From contig NC_080539.1 in NCBI RefSeq assembly GCF_028640845.1, positions 191,217,436 to 191,281,435 of the forward strand: a DNA stretch of 64,000 bases, in the 5' to 3' direction. The notes beneath the pieces are model-generated. The model was given only the letters and a program-made list of their open reading frames with translations. It was not told the origin of the DNA and searched no databases. Below are positions 1-11,086 of the stretch, one piece after another (position 1 is the first letter of the stretch; every line of letters starts with the position of its first letter). Source of the DNA: Ahaetulla prasina (lineage: Eukaryota; Chordata; Lepidosauria; Squamata; Colubridae). Position numbers and translations under genes: made by a program.

Positions 1-1396
1 CCAAGCAAGCTGGCCACTTTGGGTTTCTAAAAACATGGCATCTGTTACAAAGACAATTTTGGTGGCCAGCAATGAAAAAGGACATTGAAAGCTATGTAAA
101 AGCTGTGCGATATGTGCAGCGATGAAAAAAATGCCTGGAAAGCCCCAGGGACTGTTACAGCAAGTTGCTGAGCCATCACAACCCTGGGAGGAAATAGCAA
201 TGGACTTTATCGTGGAACTCCCAGAAAATGGGGAAAACACCATAATTTGGACAGTGATTGATCTCTTTTCCAAGCAGGCTCACTTCATCGTTTACTCTGG
301 CCACCTTTCAGCCCACAAACTGATAAAGCTGTTTCTGAAACACATCTACCGACTTCATGGAGTCCCAAAGAGAATCATATCTGATCAGGGAGTCCAATGC
401 ATGGCCAAATTCTGGAGAGAGTTCATAAAGCTAATTGGGTCTTTCCAGGGGTTAGTTCAGCTTTCCATCTGAGTACCAATAGGGAGGCAGAACGAGATAA
501 TGCAATGATAGAGCAGAACTTGAGGTGCTATGTCAATTACCAATATACCAATTGGGCTGACCTATTTCTTTTCACTGAGACGGCATACAGTGCTGTACAT
601 AGCAGCAGGGGTTTTATGTCTTTTAAAGTGGCCACAGGGGTGGAGTTCATCCCAATGCCTGAGTACCCTCAGGAGCCCCCTTCCGAATGGGTAGACTCCT
701 TAAAGGATGCTTGGGGGGAATGTAAAACAGGCACTTAGGAAATCCACAGAGACACAAAAGGAGCAGGCAGATAAAAATGATCCCCCCAGAGGCTGTTTCA
801 CATAGGAGAGAAAGTTGACTTCTCCACCAAATACCTAAAACTGAAATTGCCCTGTAAAAAGCTAGGTCCTAAGTTTATAGGACATTTTCCCATTGTAAAG
901 ATCATCAACCCAGTCATGGTGGAGCTGAAATTCCCATGCTTCCTTGGGGGAAGTACATCCTGTCTTCCACAGCACTTTACTGAAACTGGTAATAGGTTTG
1001 GAGCTAAGGCCAGTAGTTCAGGCAGCTCCAGGTCCCATCACAGTTCAAGGAGAAACCCATTATGAAGTGAAAAGAATCCTGGGCTCTAGGCTATCTAAGG
1101 GGAGGTTACAGTACTTAGTACAGTGGAAGGATTACCCCCTCTCTGAAGCCATTTGGGTGAAGAGTCAGAACAAAAGAGCAGATAGATTGATCAGAAAATT
1201 CCATGAGAAAATCCCTATAAGCCAAAGGGACAGCCAGGTGATGGCAGGGGTAGCTAGGAAAAATTTAACCTGTCTGTACTTGATATTTTCAAGATACTTC
1301 TCACTCACTAGGGGGGAGAGCCGACTGTCAACCTAGCAGCAGCCATTTTTCTCTTCCTCAGTTGCCACACAGAGGGGGAAGGGAGGAAGGAGGTTG
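1..1396 (+). mobile_element. Gypsy (chromodomain-type) 3' remnant: integrase, chromodomain, start of 3' LTR
   Basis: The window opens inside a Gypsy pol gene. A zinc-binding-like segment lies at 1-120. The integrase core spans about 180-740, with catalytic Asp residues in MDFIVELP and ISDQG and the Glu region after a frameshift near 455-480. A chromodomain-like segment (HYEVKRILGSR, then YLVQWKDYP) lies at about 1060-1200. A purine tract precedes TGTCAAC at 1326, which I take as the start of the 3' LTR. That LTR is cut off at about 1397 by a LINE. Stops and frameshifts show it is dead. The family is the same as, or close to, that at 20400-23500. Confidence 0.85.
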
Positions 1397-2546
1397 GAAT
1401 AGAATAGAATAGAATAGAATAGAATTTTTTATTGGCCAAGTGTGATTGGACACACAAGGAATTTGTCTTGGTGCATATGCTCTCAGTGTACATAAAAGAA
1501 AAGATACGTTCATCAAGGTACAACATTTACAACACAATTGATGGTCAATATATCAATATAAATCATAAGGATTGCCAGCAACAAGTTATAGTCATACAGT
1601 CATAAATGGAAAGAGATTGGTGATGGGAACTATGAGAGGATTAATAGTAGTGCAGATTCAGTAAATAGTTTGACAGTGTTGAGGGAATTATTTGTTTAGC
1701 AGAATGATGGCCTTCGGGAAAAAACTGTTCTTGTGTCTAGTTGTTCTGGTGTGCAGTGCTCTATAGCGTTGTTTTGAGGGTAGGAGTTGAAACAGTTTAT
1801 GTCCAGGATGCGAGGGGTCTGTAAATATTTTCACGGCCCTCTTCTTGATTCGTGCAGTATACAGGTCCTCAATGGAAGGCAGGTTGGTAGCAATTATTTT
1901 TTCTGCAGTTCTAATTATCCTCTGAAGTCTGTGTTTTTCTTGTTGGGTTGCAGAACCGAACCAGACAGTTATAGAGGTGCAAATGACAGACTCAATAATT
2001 CCTCTGTAGAACTGAATCAGCAGCTCCTTGGGCAGTTTGAGCTTACTGAGTTGGCGCAGAAAGAACATTCTTTGTTGTCCTTTTTTAATGATGTTTTTGA
2101 TGTTAGCTGTCCATTTTAGATCTTGCGATATGATAGAACCTAGAAATTTGAAGGTTTCTACTGTTGATACTGTGTTGTCTAGTATTGTGAGAGGTGGAAG
2201 TATGGAAGGGTTTCTCCTAAAGTCTACCACCATTTCTACGGTTTTGAGTGTGTTCAGTTCCAGATTGTTTTGGTTGCACCACAAGGCTAGTCGTTCGACC
2301 TCTCGTCTATATGCGGATTCGTCATTGTCTCGAATGAGACCAATCACTGTTGTGTCATCTGTGAACTTCAGTAGTTTAACAGATGGATCATTGGAGATGC
2401 AGTCATTGGTATACAGAGAGAAGAGAAGTGGGGAGAGCACACAGCCTTGGGGGGCCCATGTGCTAATTGTACAGGTATTTGATGTGATCTTGCTTAGCTT
2501 CACCTGCTGCTTCCTGTTTGTTAGGAAGCTTGTGATGCCTTCCTAG
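1397..2546 (-). mobile_element. CR1/Rex-like LINE, 5'-truncated, with (AATAG)n tail
   Basis: A minus-strand reading frame from 2503 to 1688 encodes the C-terminal part of a non-LTR reverse transcriptase (PQGCVLSPLLFSLY, LKFTDDTTVIGL, FKFLGSIISQDLKW, SFFPKAIILL). The 3' end carries about five AATAG units at 1399-1424, followed on the + strand by ttttttattggccaagtgtg. That tail is familiar from snake genomes. The 5' side is truncated near 2546. The A of the usual FADD motif is T, so the copy may be inactive. Whether it belongs to CR1 or to Rex/Babar I cannot settle by eye. Confidence 0.82.
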
Positions 2547-2555
2547 ACACAACAG

Positions 2556-3738
2556 AGAGGTTTTTTAAAAAAGTTTTTTATTTTTTACAAACATATCAAA
2601 TTAATGTGTGAACAGTGTGGCACCTGGGTGACATACATTCTAATACAAATAAAACTAGTAAAATCAATCATAATTATTACATTCAATCAACTTATATATT
2701 TCTAATAATGATACACAATTATAATAAGTTGCAATCTGTCATTATTGAATTATTCCGTGTTTTCTCTTATTGTTATTTTTGTTTTATTATATAAAACTGT
2801 ATACACTAACATTCCTCCTTCTCTTATTTCTACCATTTATTCTAACTTTTAATCATATCACTTTTTACCAAAAACATTTTCTTTTTATCCTACCTAACTT
2901 CTAGTCATGTCACTTACCTAAAAAAAAAAGAAAATAGAGACAAAAGCAAATCAAAACAACAACAGAAAAGAAAAATCATCTATCCATCATCTCTTGCCTG
3001 CTTCAATACTTCAATTGCTATGCTTTTTAAAAAAAACTTGCCTCCCTAATTCCTCTCTTGGATCTTTATCTCTGTCAGAACCTGCTTCTTGGCTATTCAA
3101 TCTAGGTATTTCTCCCACCTCTACCCTCTTCCACTGCCTATTTCCCAAAATTTCTGCCCAGGCCCCTATCTCCCTTTCAAATGTATCTTCCAACTCTGGT
3201 CTAATTCATCAATCACTGTTATTTCCATTGTTGTCTACTCTTTCTCTTCTTCTTCCTTCATTTCTTCTGCTGACTTCTCCCTTGCCTGAGCATCTTGTTC
3301 TTTATTCATCATCCCTCGTGTGGTATTTTCCATTTTTTCCATAATCTCCTTAAATCCTTTCTCCATGGTGTCTTTTGTTTTTTGAAAGAATAACACCATC
3401 TCCTTTGAAATTCCACCCATTTCTGCCTCATAAAGCATCTTGTTTTATTTTTTTAAAATACAATTTTTGTTCAACAATCCAAGAACTATTTATTCAGTCC
3501 TTAAGTTGCCCTTCAGGGAGTGCACTAGTCTCAAATCTTTATATCCCATAGTCAGTTCCATTTAGATATCCCAAAAGTTATCCAAAGCCTCTTACATCCC
3601 CTTTACAGGTTCAATCTTCTAACATAACATTCATTTCTTTAGTTAAGAAAACTTTCTTATTTTCATATTTGGGACTCTAGTAGTCATAAGGTAGTTATAA
3701 GTAAGCCAATAGATATTTTTACAGTCCTTCATGTAGGT
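2556..3738 (-). mobile_element. L1-like segment, part 1 (3' and ORF1-like region)
   Basis: A T-rich left border (the A-tail of a minus-strand element) is followed by pyrimidine-rich sequence. On the minus strand, frames at 3438-3235 and 3193-3011 encode charged coiled-coil peptides (KEIMEKMENTTRGM and similar) like L1 ORF1 proteins. The segment is interrupted at 3739 by a hAT element and appears to resume at 6821. Confidence 0.55.
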
Positions 3739-4507
3739 CATGGGTCTTCAAACTATGGCCTGCAGGCCTGATATGGCCCGCTGAAGCCATTAATCTGTCC
3801 TGCATGGGACCACAAGGCTGCCCCACTCACATTGCCCTGTCTACCCACTGGCCCCCATCCTTCGGCCGAGCACAGGATTTACCTTCATGAACTGGAAGTG
3901 GAAGGTAAGGCAGAGAGCCACTAGAGGCGGGGGGAAGCCAAAAACACAGTCATTTTTGGCTGGCAGAAGGCTTCTGGGGGCCAGGAAGGCCAAAAAGGCC
4001 CGGCATTGCAGTCTGTGTGGCTTCCTTTTCCTGGGACCACCCTTACCCTGCCTCATGTGGGAAAGCCACAGCTATGGTAAGCACGGCCACTAGCAGCTTT
4101 GCCAAACTCTGGAACAAGATGGAAATGAAAAGGAGGCAGGCAGGAAAGGTAGGAAGGTAGATGAGAAGGAAGGAAGGAGAAAGAAAGAGAGATTCTTTTT
4201 GTGGGGAGGCAGCAAAAGAAGCAGCATTCCTTGGCTGGAAAGCGGGCAAAGGCAGAAAGGCAGATTAATATTGCTGGAAGTAGTAACAAAAGACAATTCC
4301 ATAAGTTAAATGCATCAGAAACCAATTTATAATACATAAGATAAAGATATATGGTGCATTCAGAGAAATGCAATGCAAATGGATTTTAGAGTGATTCTCT
4401 TTCCCAAATCTTGGGGGTTTTAGCTGGAGTCTTAATTGGTGCATTTTTTAGTCTGGTTTGTTGTGTGGTCTTCTGGAACATATAATCAGGAGTTATTTTG
4501 AAGGAAA

Positions 4508-4595
<88 letters not shown>
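4508..4595. repeat. (ATT)n microsatellite
   Basis: About 29 uninterrupted ATT units lie at the 3' tail of the antisense L2 LINE. Open frames of poly-Ile or poly-Asn over it are artefacts. Confidence 0.97.
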
Positions 4596-6456
4596 ATAAC
4601 TTTTATACTGCACCATCTCCCACAGGACTCAGGGCAGTTCACAGCCATATTAAAATACAACAATATAATAAATAACAATATAAAAACAAATTAAAACTAA
4701 ATATTTTAATGGCCAAATCATTAAAACGGTAGAAACCGATTAAAAACCCATTTAAAATTTCACTAAAATATTTCTCAGGCTAGTCCAGCTCGCTGAAATA
4801 ATAAAGTCTTCAGTTCACGTCTGAAGGCCCAGAGGTTGGGGAGTTGTCGTAACCCCGGAGGAAGCTCATTCCACTCTGCTGCCACAGAGAAGGCCCTTCC
4901 CCTGGGGGTCACCAACCTACATTGTTTGGTCGACGGCACCCTGAGGAGGCCCGCTCTGTGGGAGCGCACAGGTCGTTGGGAGGCAATCGGCGGCAGAAGG
5001 CGGTCTCGTAGATATCCCAGTCCTAAGCCATGGAGTGCTTTAAAGGTGGTGACCAAAACCTTGAATTGCACCCGGAAGGCCACCGGCAGCCAGTGTAGGC
5101 CGCGTAGGATGGGTGTTATGTGGGAGCAGCGCGGTGCTCCCTCTATCACCCGCGCGGCCGCATTCTGGACTAGCTGGAGCCTCCTGGTGCTCTTCAAGGG
5201 GAGCCCCATGTAGAGAGCATTGCAATAGTCCAGGCGGGAAGTGACGAGGGTGTGAGTGACCGTGCGTAAGGCGTCCCGGTCAAGGAAGGGGCGCAACTGG
5301 CGAATCAGGTAGACCTGATAAAATGCTCCCCTGGTGACGGCTGTCAAATGTTCCTCTAAGGACAGCCGATCGTCCAGGAGAACGCCTAAGTTGCGCACTC
5401 CTCCCCTGGGGGTTAATACTTCCCCCCCAACAGTCAGCAATGGTGTAAGCTGACTGTACCGGGACGCCGGAACCCAGAGCCACTCTGTCTTGGAAGGGTT
5501 GAGTCGGAGCCTGTTCCTCCCCATCCAGACCCGCACGGCCTCAACGGCTTCGTTGGGGTGGTTTGGGGTGGAAATGTACAGCTGAGTATCATCAGCGTAC
5601 AGATGATAATCCACCCCGAAACCACGGATAACCTCACCCAGTGGAACAGAGAACAGATCCCTGAGGCACCCCACAAGTGAGGCGCCTTGGGGCCGATCTC
5701 TGCCCTCCTGCCAACACCGTCTGCAAACGGTCAGAGAGATAGGAGGAGAACCACCAATAAACGGTGCCTCCCACCCCCAATCCCTCCAACCGCCGCAGCA
5801 GGATACCATGGTCGATGGTATCAAAAGCCGCCAAGAGATCTAACAGAACCAGGACAGAGGAAAATCCCCTGTCCCGAGCCCTCCAGAGGTCATCCACCAA
5901 CGCGACCAAAGCTGTCTCGGTGCTGTATCCGGGTCTGAAACTGGACTGGAACAGGTCCAGATAGACAGTTTCCTCCAGGTATTGAGGAAGCTGATATGCC
6001 ACCACACTCTCAACAACCTTCGCCAAAAAGCGAAGGTTGGAGACTGGACGATAGTTCGCTAATACAGCTGGGTCCAGGGAGGGCTTCTTGAGAAGGGGCC
6101 TCACCACCGCCTCTTTCAAGGTGGCGGGGAAAATGCCCCCCAACAAAGAAGCGTTGGTAACTCCCAGGAGCCAGCCTCCTGTAACCTCCCGTGTGGCCAG
6201 TACCATCCAGGAGGGACACGGGTCCAATAAACATGTGGTGGGATTCAACCTACCCAACAGCCTGTCCATGTCATCGGGAGTCACAGGATCAAACTCAGCC
6301 CAGATAACACTCTCAAGACTCGTCCCCGCCATCCCACCGGATCTATCCAATCAGTGTCCAGTCTGTCCCGAATCTGAGCGATTTTATCAGACAGATACTG
6401 TGCAAAATCCTCAGCATGTCCCTGTAAGGGGTCCTCCCGAGCCTCCTGCGTAATCC
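4596..6456 (-). mobile_element. L2-like LINE, 5'-truncated, nearly open reverse transcriptase
   Basis: Two overlapping minus-strand frames (6350-5634 and 5824-4775) encode an RT of the L2 type: [86 protein letters not shown], ending ELKTLLFQRAGLA. One frameshift near 5640-5820 separates them. The frame can be followed upstream to about 6453, where the copy is truncated, and no endonuclease is present. The + strand 3' sequence accatctcccacaggactcagggc is the tail shared with the other L2 copies here. Confidence 0.9.
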
Positions 6457-6820
6457 TGTTTTTTTTTTTGTTTTTTTTTAATGGCCTATTTTAAGAAGCC
6501 TGAAGCTGCTGTTGTATTGAAATTAGGCAAGAAAGTGTGTACTCTTTTTCCCTTGGGGGGGGGGGGTGTCTTATTAAATAAATAAATGCCTTGGGTTCAG
6601 CAAGTACAGCTTAGGAAGAACAAAGGCAAAACTGGATTGCTAAATTGGCCATGCCCACCCAGTTTCATGGCCACTTAGCCATGCCCACTTAGCCAGACCC
6701 ACCCAGTCACATGACCACCTAGCCATGCCTATTCAGCCTGTCCGGCCCCCCAACAGTCTGAGGGACCCCTGTTTAAAAAGTTTGAATTGGCTCCCTGTTT
6801 AAGAAGTTTGAAGACCCCTG

Positions 6821-7690
6821 ATGTAGGTATTCCCAGGCTTGTAATTTTTCCTTTCATCAGCAGTTGGCACTCTCAGCTTAAATTTCAGTATTGCCATTAA
6901 CCAAGCATTCTTTTAATCACAGAACAATTATAAAAGCAGAATATGTTTTGTAAGTAAATGATTTAAATGATTTAAAGCATTTTAAAATGCCTTCCCAATA
7001 CCACGTCTTTCTAATTTAAGAGTCCCATTTTCTGTATATTTCAACATTTATTATTTTTCTCTTCTATGCCCCTCACTTCTGGTCTGATAATTTATCAGAA
7101 TGCTTAGATGCCACTTTTACGGATAATTCTAAGCAAATAGTTCTAAATTGTTCCTTGGGGTTGAATTTAAAGCAAAAGGAAATCCTCATCCCCAGTTCCA
7201 GTCACTGTTTACCTACTTTGCTCCAGCACCAGTCTTAGATGTTCATCGGTTGTCCCAGCTTTGTGGCAGCCATCTTTAGCTGCCTCTTCTTCTTGCCATG
7301 GCTGAGAGGGAAAAGAAACCCTGGGTAAGACAGGAGAGCTGCAACTCTCCTCGACCTCACAGGGTGTCCTGCTTTGCTTCAACACCCCTACAGGATGGCT
7401 TTGGCTCCTCATGGAGCCCACAACCAGGGAGAGGTCAGCACAGGGAACACAGAGACCTATTCACTGTGTCTGAGAGCGCCACAACATCAACCAGAGCTTT
7501 CTCATGATAACCAAGGTCATCTCTACTGGCAACAACTAAAGTCAGGGAAGGAGTGCCTGGAGAGCCCGCCAATTAACCCAGTTGGCCAACATGACCTGTG
7601 ACTCTCGGGGATGGAGATATTTCCTATTTTAATTATACTGAAACCACGGGAAAGATTTAGAATTGGTTTTCCTTAAGAGCTGTGCTGATA
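6821..7690 (-). mobile_element. L1-like segment, part 2 and flank
   Basis: After the duplicated ATGTAGGT the sequence continues in the style of the segment left of the hAT element. It includes a stretch around 7240-7310 that on the minus strand reads as GC-richer 5' leader sequence. I see no convincing gene here; the short frames around 7298-7601 have no recognisable domain. Confidence 0.35.
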
Positions 7691-7745
7691 TGATATACTC
7701 AATAAAAAAGATCTTTTTTTTTAAATCAAGTTTTATGGATTTTTT

Positions 7746-7752
<7 letters not shown>

Positions 7753-7800
<48 letters not shown>
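7753..7800. repeat. (CA)n microsatellite
   Basis: About 24 CA units lie near the 3' end of the antisense L1-like element. Confidence 0.97.
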
Positions 7801-7802
<2 letters not shown>

Positions 7803-8072
7803 TTTATGAACAGAGTATTGACCATATCACATCTTATACAGCTTATCATATCCAATTTCATTTTACAGTTACCATTTTTTGCCAAAATAGTCTTTTTCCA
7901 TATTTCTTTACCTTATCTTAAAACTTCTATGCTTATTATATTAACAGCATCAACCCTCAAATCCTAGTTTCTTAACATTATTTTTATTTTTTTATTTTTT
8001 ATTTATTTATTTTGTCACAACAATATATGTAAGTATCATACAGAAAGGTTATATAGTATATAAACATATATA

Positions 8073-8094
8073 TGAGTAAATATATATATATTTA

Positions 8095-8148
<54 letters not shown>

Positions 8149-8245
8149 TATATATTTATATATTTATATAAATTTATATGTAGATCTTTGGTTATTCGGG
8201 TTTTCTCCCGCGAAAACAAATATATATATATATATATCCATTGTT
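8073..8245. repeat. (TA)n-rich microsatellite
   Basis: Long runs of TA with short interruptions, including a 20-base non-TA island around 8183-8215. The Tyr/Ile-repeat open frame over it is an artefact. Confidence 0.93.
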
Positions 8246-9705
8246 AATCTTATATATTCCCTTTTAACTTTCATATTAATTTGTTCTTCATCCTAATAAA
8301 TTTGAACATGCTCGGGGTTGCCTTTCTACCATTTCATCTCCCTTGTTTTACAACAATTCTTCTCCTCCTTTCCTCTCTTTCTCTTCCCTCCCTTCTTCTA
8401 TCCTTTTCTACTTTCCTGTTCTCCTACTCCTTCTCTATTTCCCCTTCCTTCCCCCCTCCTCCATTCCTTCCTCCCTTTCTAACCTTCTCTCCTACTCTTA
8501 TTTCCCCTCCCTTACTTCCTCTCCTTTTCCCTTTCTTCTATTCCTCTCTCTCCTTCCTCTCTTCTCCTTCTTCCCTCTATTTCTCCTTCCATTCTCTTTC
8601 CATTATTGTATTCATTTTCAATTCAATATTTTCCACACTGGTATCCGGACAACTCCGATTTTTTCTCCACTTATTAACTATATTTTTAAAAGTCCCCATC
8701 ACATTTTTTAATTATTAATGTATTTCAACTCATTCCATTTTTACATTGAAATCTTTTGACTTAATTAACCTTCCACGTCTTATTTTCCTTAGTTCCTAAT
8801 TTCTTATTCCAACATCAATTAATTATTTTCCTCATTTACTAGCCTTTCAATTTTATATTTTAATTTCAATTATTTTCACATTTAAACCAATCTTCATTTC
8901 ATATTGCATCTGCTAATCCATTTTACAATAAACAATATATTTCTTCTTTTTTACTTCTTACATACAATTTCTACTATTAATACATTTCCCTTAAATCAAC
9001 TAATAAATGCTTTATTTCCCTTCTTTCTCTCCTTTATTCTTCCCCTTTTACCCATATTCTTTTGGTCTCTCCAAAATTCCACTTTTTAATATTTTCCTCC
9101 CTTTCTCCCTTTCTCTTATTTTCTTTTTCTATTTATTGTATCTTTTCTCCTGAATCCTTTCTTTTATTTTTAAAATTGTTACTCTTTTAATCCTCCCCCT
9201 CAGTCTTTTCCCATTTCCTTCTCTTCCTTTCTTTTTTGGGTGATATTTCACCCATCCACATTTTGTTTTTCACTGTCAATCCCAGTGTAATCATCTATTT
9301 TTTCATCCTCAATTATTTTCCTTTCAACATTATGCTCTTGCTTCACATTTATATTCTCTTTTTCCTTTTTTTGTATTCTAACCAAATTTCAGGTTCTTCA
9401 TCATGCTTAAACGCTTCACACACCTTCTTAAACATTTCCATTAGTTCCTCATATTCCCAATGTTCTATATTGTCAATTTAAAAAATAAATAATTAATTTA
9501 TATGTAGTTAAAATTCAAGTCCATGTAGTCTCTCTCTCTTTTTAAAAAATTTCCAAATAGTATCCAATTCAAATATTTATCTATACTGGGACGAACCCCC
9601 CAGTGGTTTGTCTGGCTGGATTCTCACGAAGCTTGTCGGAGCTTCACTATTTTCCAGCCAGTCTCACTGCGACGCTTCCGGTTCCTGACAATAAAGAAGA
9701 TCTTT

Positions 9706-10979
9706 GAGAAGGATTCCAGTCTCAGAGTTCTGATTTGCTTGGGTTCATTAGTTGGAGCCTTGACACTTCCACTTAAGTTTTTGAATCTCATTGCTTTCAA
9801 AACATGTTTCCTTCTCCTGATAAATTATATACCAAGGATATACATATTAGAAAACAATACTCTGGGAGGTATATTATGTTGGACATATCTGAACTTCATG
9901 TTTTTTTAATAAGAAAATAAAGAAGGGAAGTAGAGATCTCTCAAAGATGCTTTTTCAAAAGATACCTTCTGAAAATGGAAATGCTTCTTTTCCATTTATT
10001 TCTGCTGAGCTTTTAGAAAATTTTTCAAAAGGTACCTTCTGAAAATGGAAATGCTTCTTTTCCATTTATTTCTGCTTAGCTTTTAGAAAAAGGAAAGAAA
10101 CAGCTTTCAATTAATGGAATGGAATTTAAGTTTACATTTAGATTCCCCTGTATCTTTCTTTATTGAAGTTATTGAAATTGGAGAGAATAAACAACATAAT
10201 AGGAAACAGAGAAAAAAGGAAATAGAGGAAAGGGTGGAAAAGCAGATAGAATACCACATTAAAGCTGAATTGGAGATTTGCTCTGAACAAGCTGCAATGA
10301 AAACATAGTTTTCATAATTCATAAAAAATTATTTTTCTTCAAAGTTCATCCAATTCTTTTTAAAAATTATTTTTTATCAATGTTACCTCTACTTTTTTTT
10401 TAAAGAAACAAATCAGGTTATTGTTCTTCATATACGTTCACCTGGTTTCACTCCTTATTATAATTAAAATATGTATGTAACTTGTTTTATGATCAATATA
10501 TTTATGTTTTCAAAATTATGTCACAATTTAAAATTTCTATCTTTTATTTCTCATTTTTGAATACTGAAGTAAATAGTCCTTTTAATTGTAATATTATATG
10601 TATAAAGTAATCATTGTGCCATTATATATACATTTATCACATAGGAGGATTACATGATATTTATTAAAATTATTGCACAAACTTAGATATTTTCTTTACA
10701 TATATTGTATGCAGTAGTAATTTGTTTTGAGTCTGTAGCAATACACCTGATTTACTCAGGAGTTATAATTTTATTCTATATACATATTCTATAAGTTATT
10801 CCATTTCCTCTCTGGGTCATGAATTACTTCTTGCTATAGTAAAATTCATGGGATATATTTTTCTCAAATATTCAGTCAGTTGGAACAATTTGGGTTCATC
10901 CTCTTTATGATTTTTTATAATTCATTTTAGGCTTTATATTTTAATGTTGAGGTAAAACATTTTCTTCTTTCACTTACAG
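9706..10979. other. Intronic sequence with a 70-base tandem duplication and one unassigned ORF
   Basis: Two copies of a 70-base unit (ttttcaaaagataccttctg and following) lie at 9951-10020 and 10021-10090, with few differences. A 64-codon + frame at 10114-10308 encodes a charged helical peptide that I cannot assign. The rest is AT-rich intron. Confidence 0.7.
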
Positions 10980-11086
10980 AGATACTTGATTCAACATTCA
11001 GTCTGAAAGTTTTTATTGAAAATATTTCATCATCAACCAACTATGACCGAATATACTTGCTTAACAAGATTCTCACTTTAGCAGAG
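10980..11086 (+). CDS. ABCA12: ABCA12-like exon a (107 bp)
   Basis: The acceptor is a pyrimidine-rich tract ending in ttacag and the donor is gag|gtaatt. The first two bases complete a codon from an exon upstream of the window. Then 35 codons read [16 protein letters not shown] and onward to ILTLAE. The exon ends in phase 0. It corresponds to the stretch of human ABCA12 shortly after the first membrane helix, where similarity is moderate. Confidence 0.75.

Larger units (their letters stand above)
3739..6820. mobile_element. Nonautonomous hAT element, itself split by an L2 LINE
   Basis: The ends are imperfect inverted repeats: catgggtcttcaaactatgg at the left and, in reverse complement, caggggtcttcaaactt at the right. 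The 8-base direct repeat ATGTAGGT flanks it at 3731-3738 and 6821-6828. An 8-base duplication with this terminal motif is typical of hAT transposons. No transposase is visible. About 2 kb in the middle is an L2 LINE, so the element proper is about 1 kb. Confidence 0.85.
7717..9688 (-). mobile_element. 2-kb L1-like element lacking a visible ORF2
   Basis: It is flanked by a 17-base target duplication with one mismatch (7700-7716 and 9689-9705, caataaa.aagatcttt). A T-rich left end and a GC-richer right end (9590-9688) identify it as a minus-strand LINE-type insertion. The interior is pyrimidine-rich and includes (CA)n and (TA)n tracts. Reverse-strand coding remnants near 9420-9240 resemble the acidic, basic coiled-coil ORF of the copy at 28744-31216 (shared DYTGIDS motif). 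No reverse transcriptase is present. Confidence 0.7.

Noticed and set aside
4386..4694. Poly-Asn and poly-Ile proteins
   Set aside because: Pure translations of the (ATT)n microsatellite.
8072..8718. Tyr/Ile-repeat and Leu/Ser/Pro-rich frames
   Set aside because: They are translations of TA and pyrimidine tracts in an antisense L1-like element.
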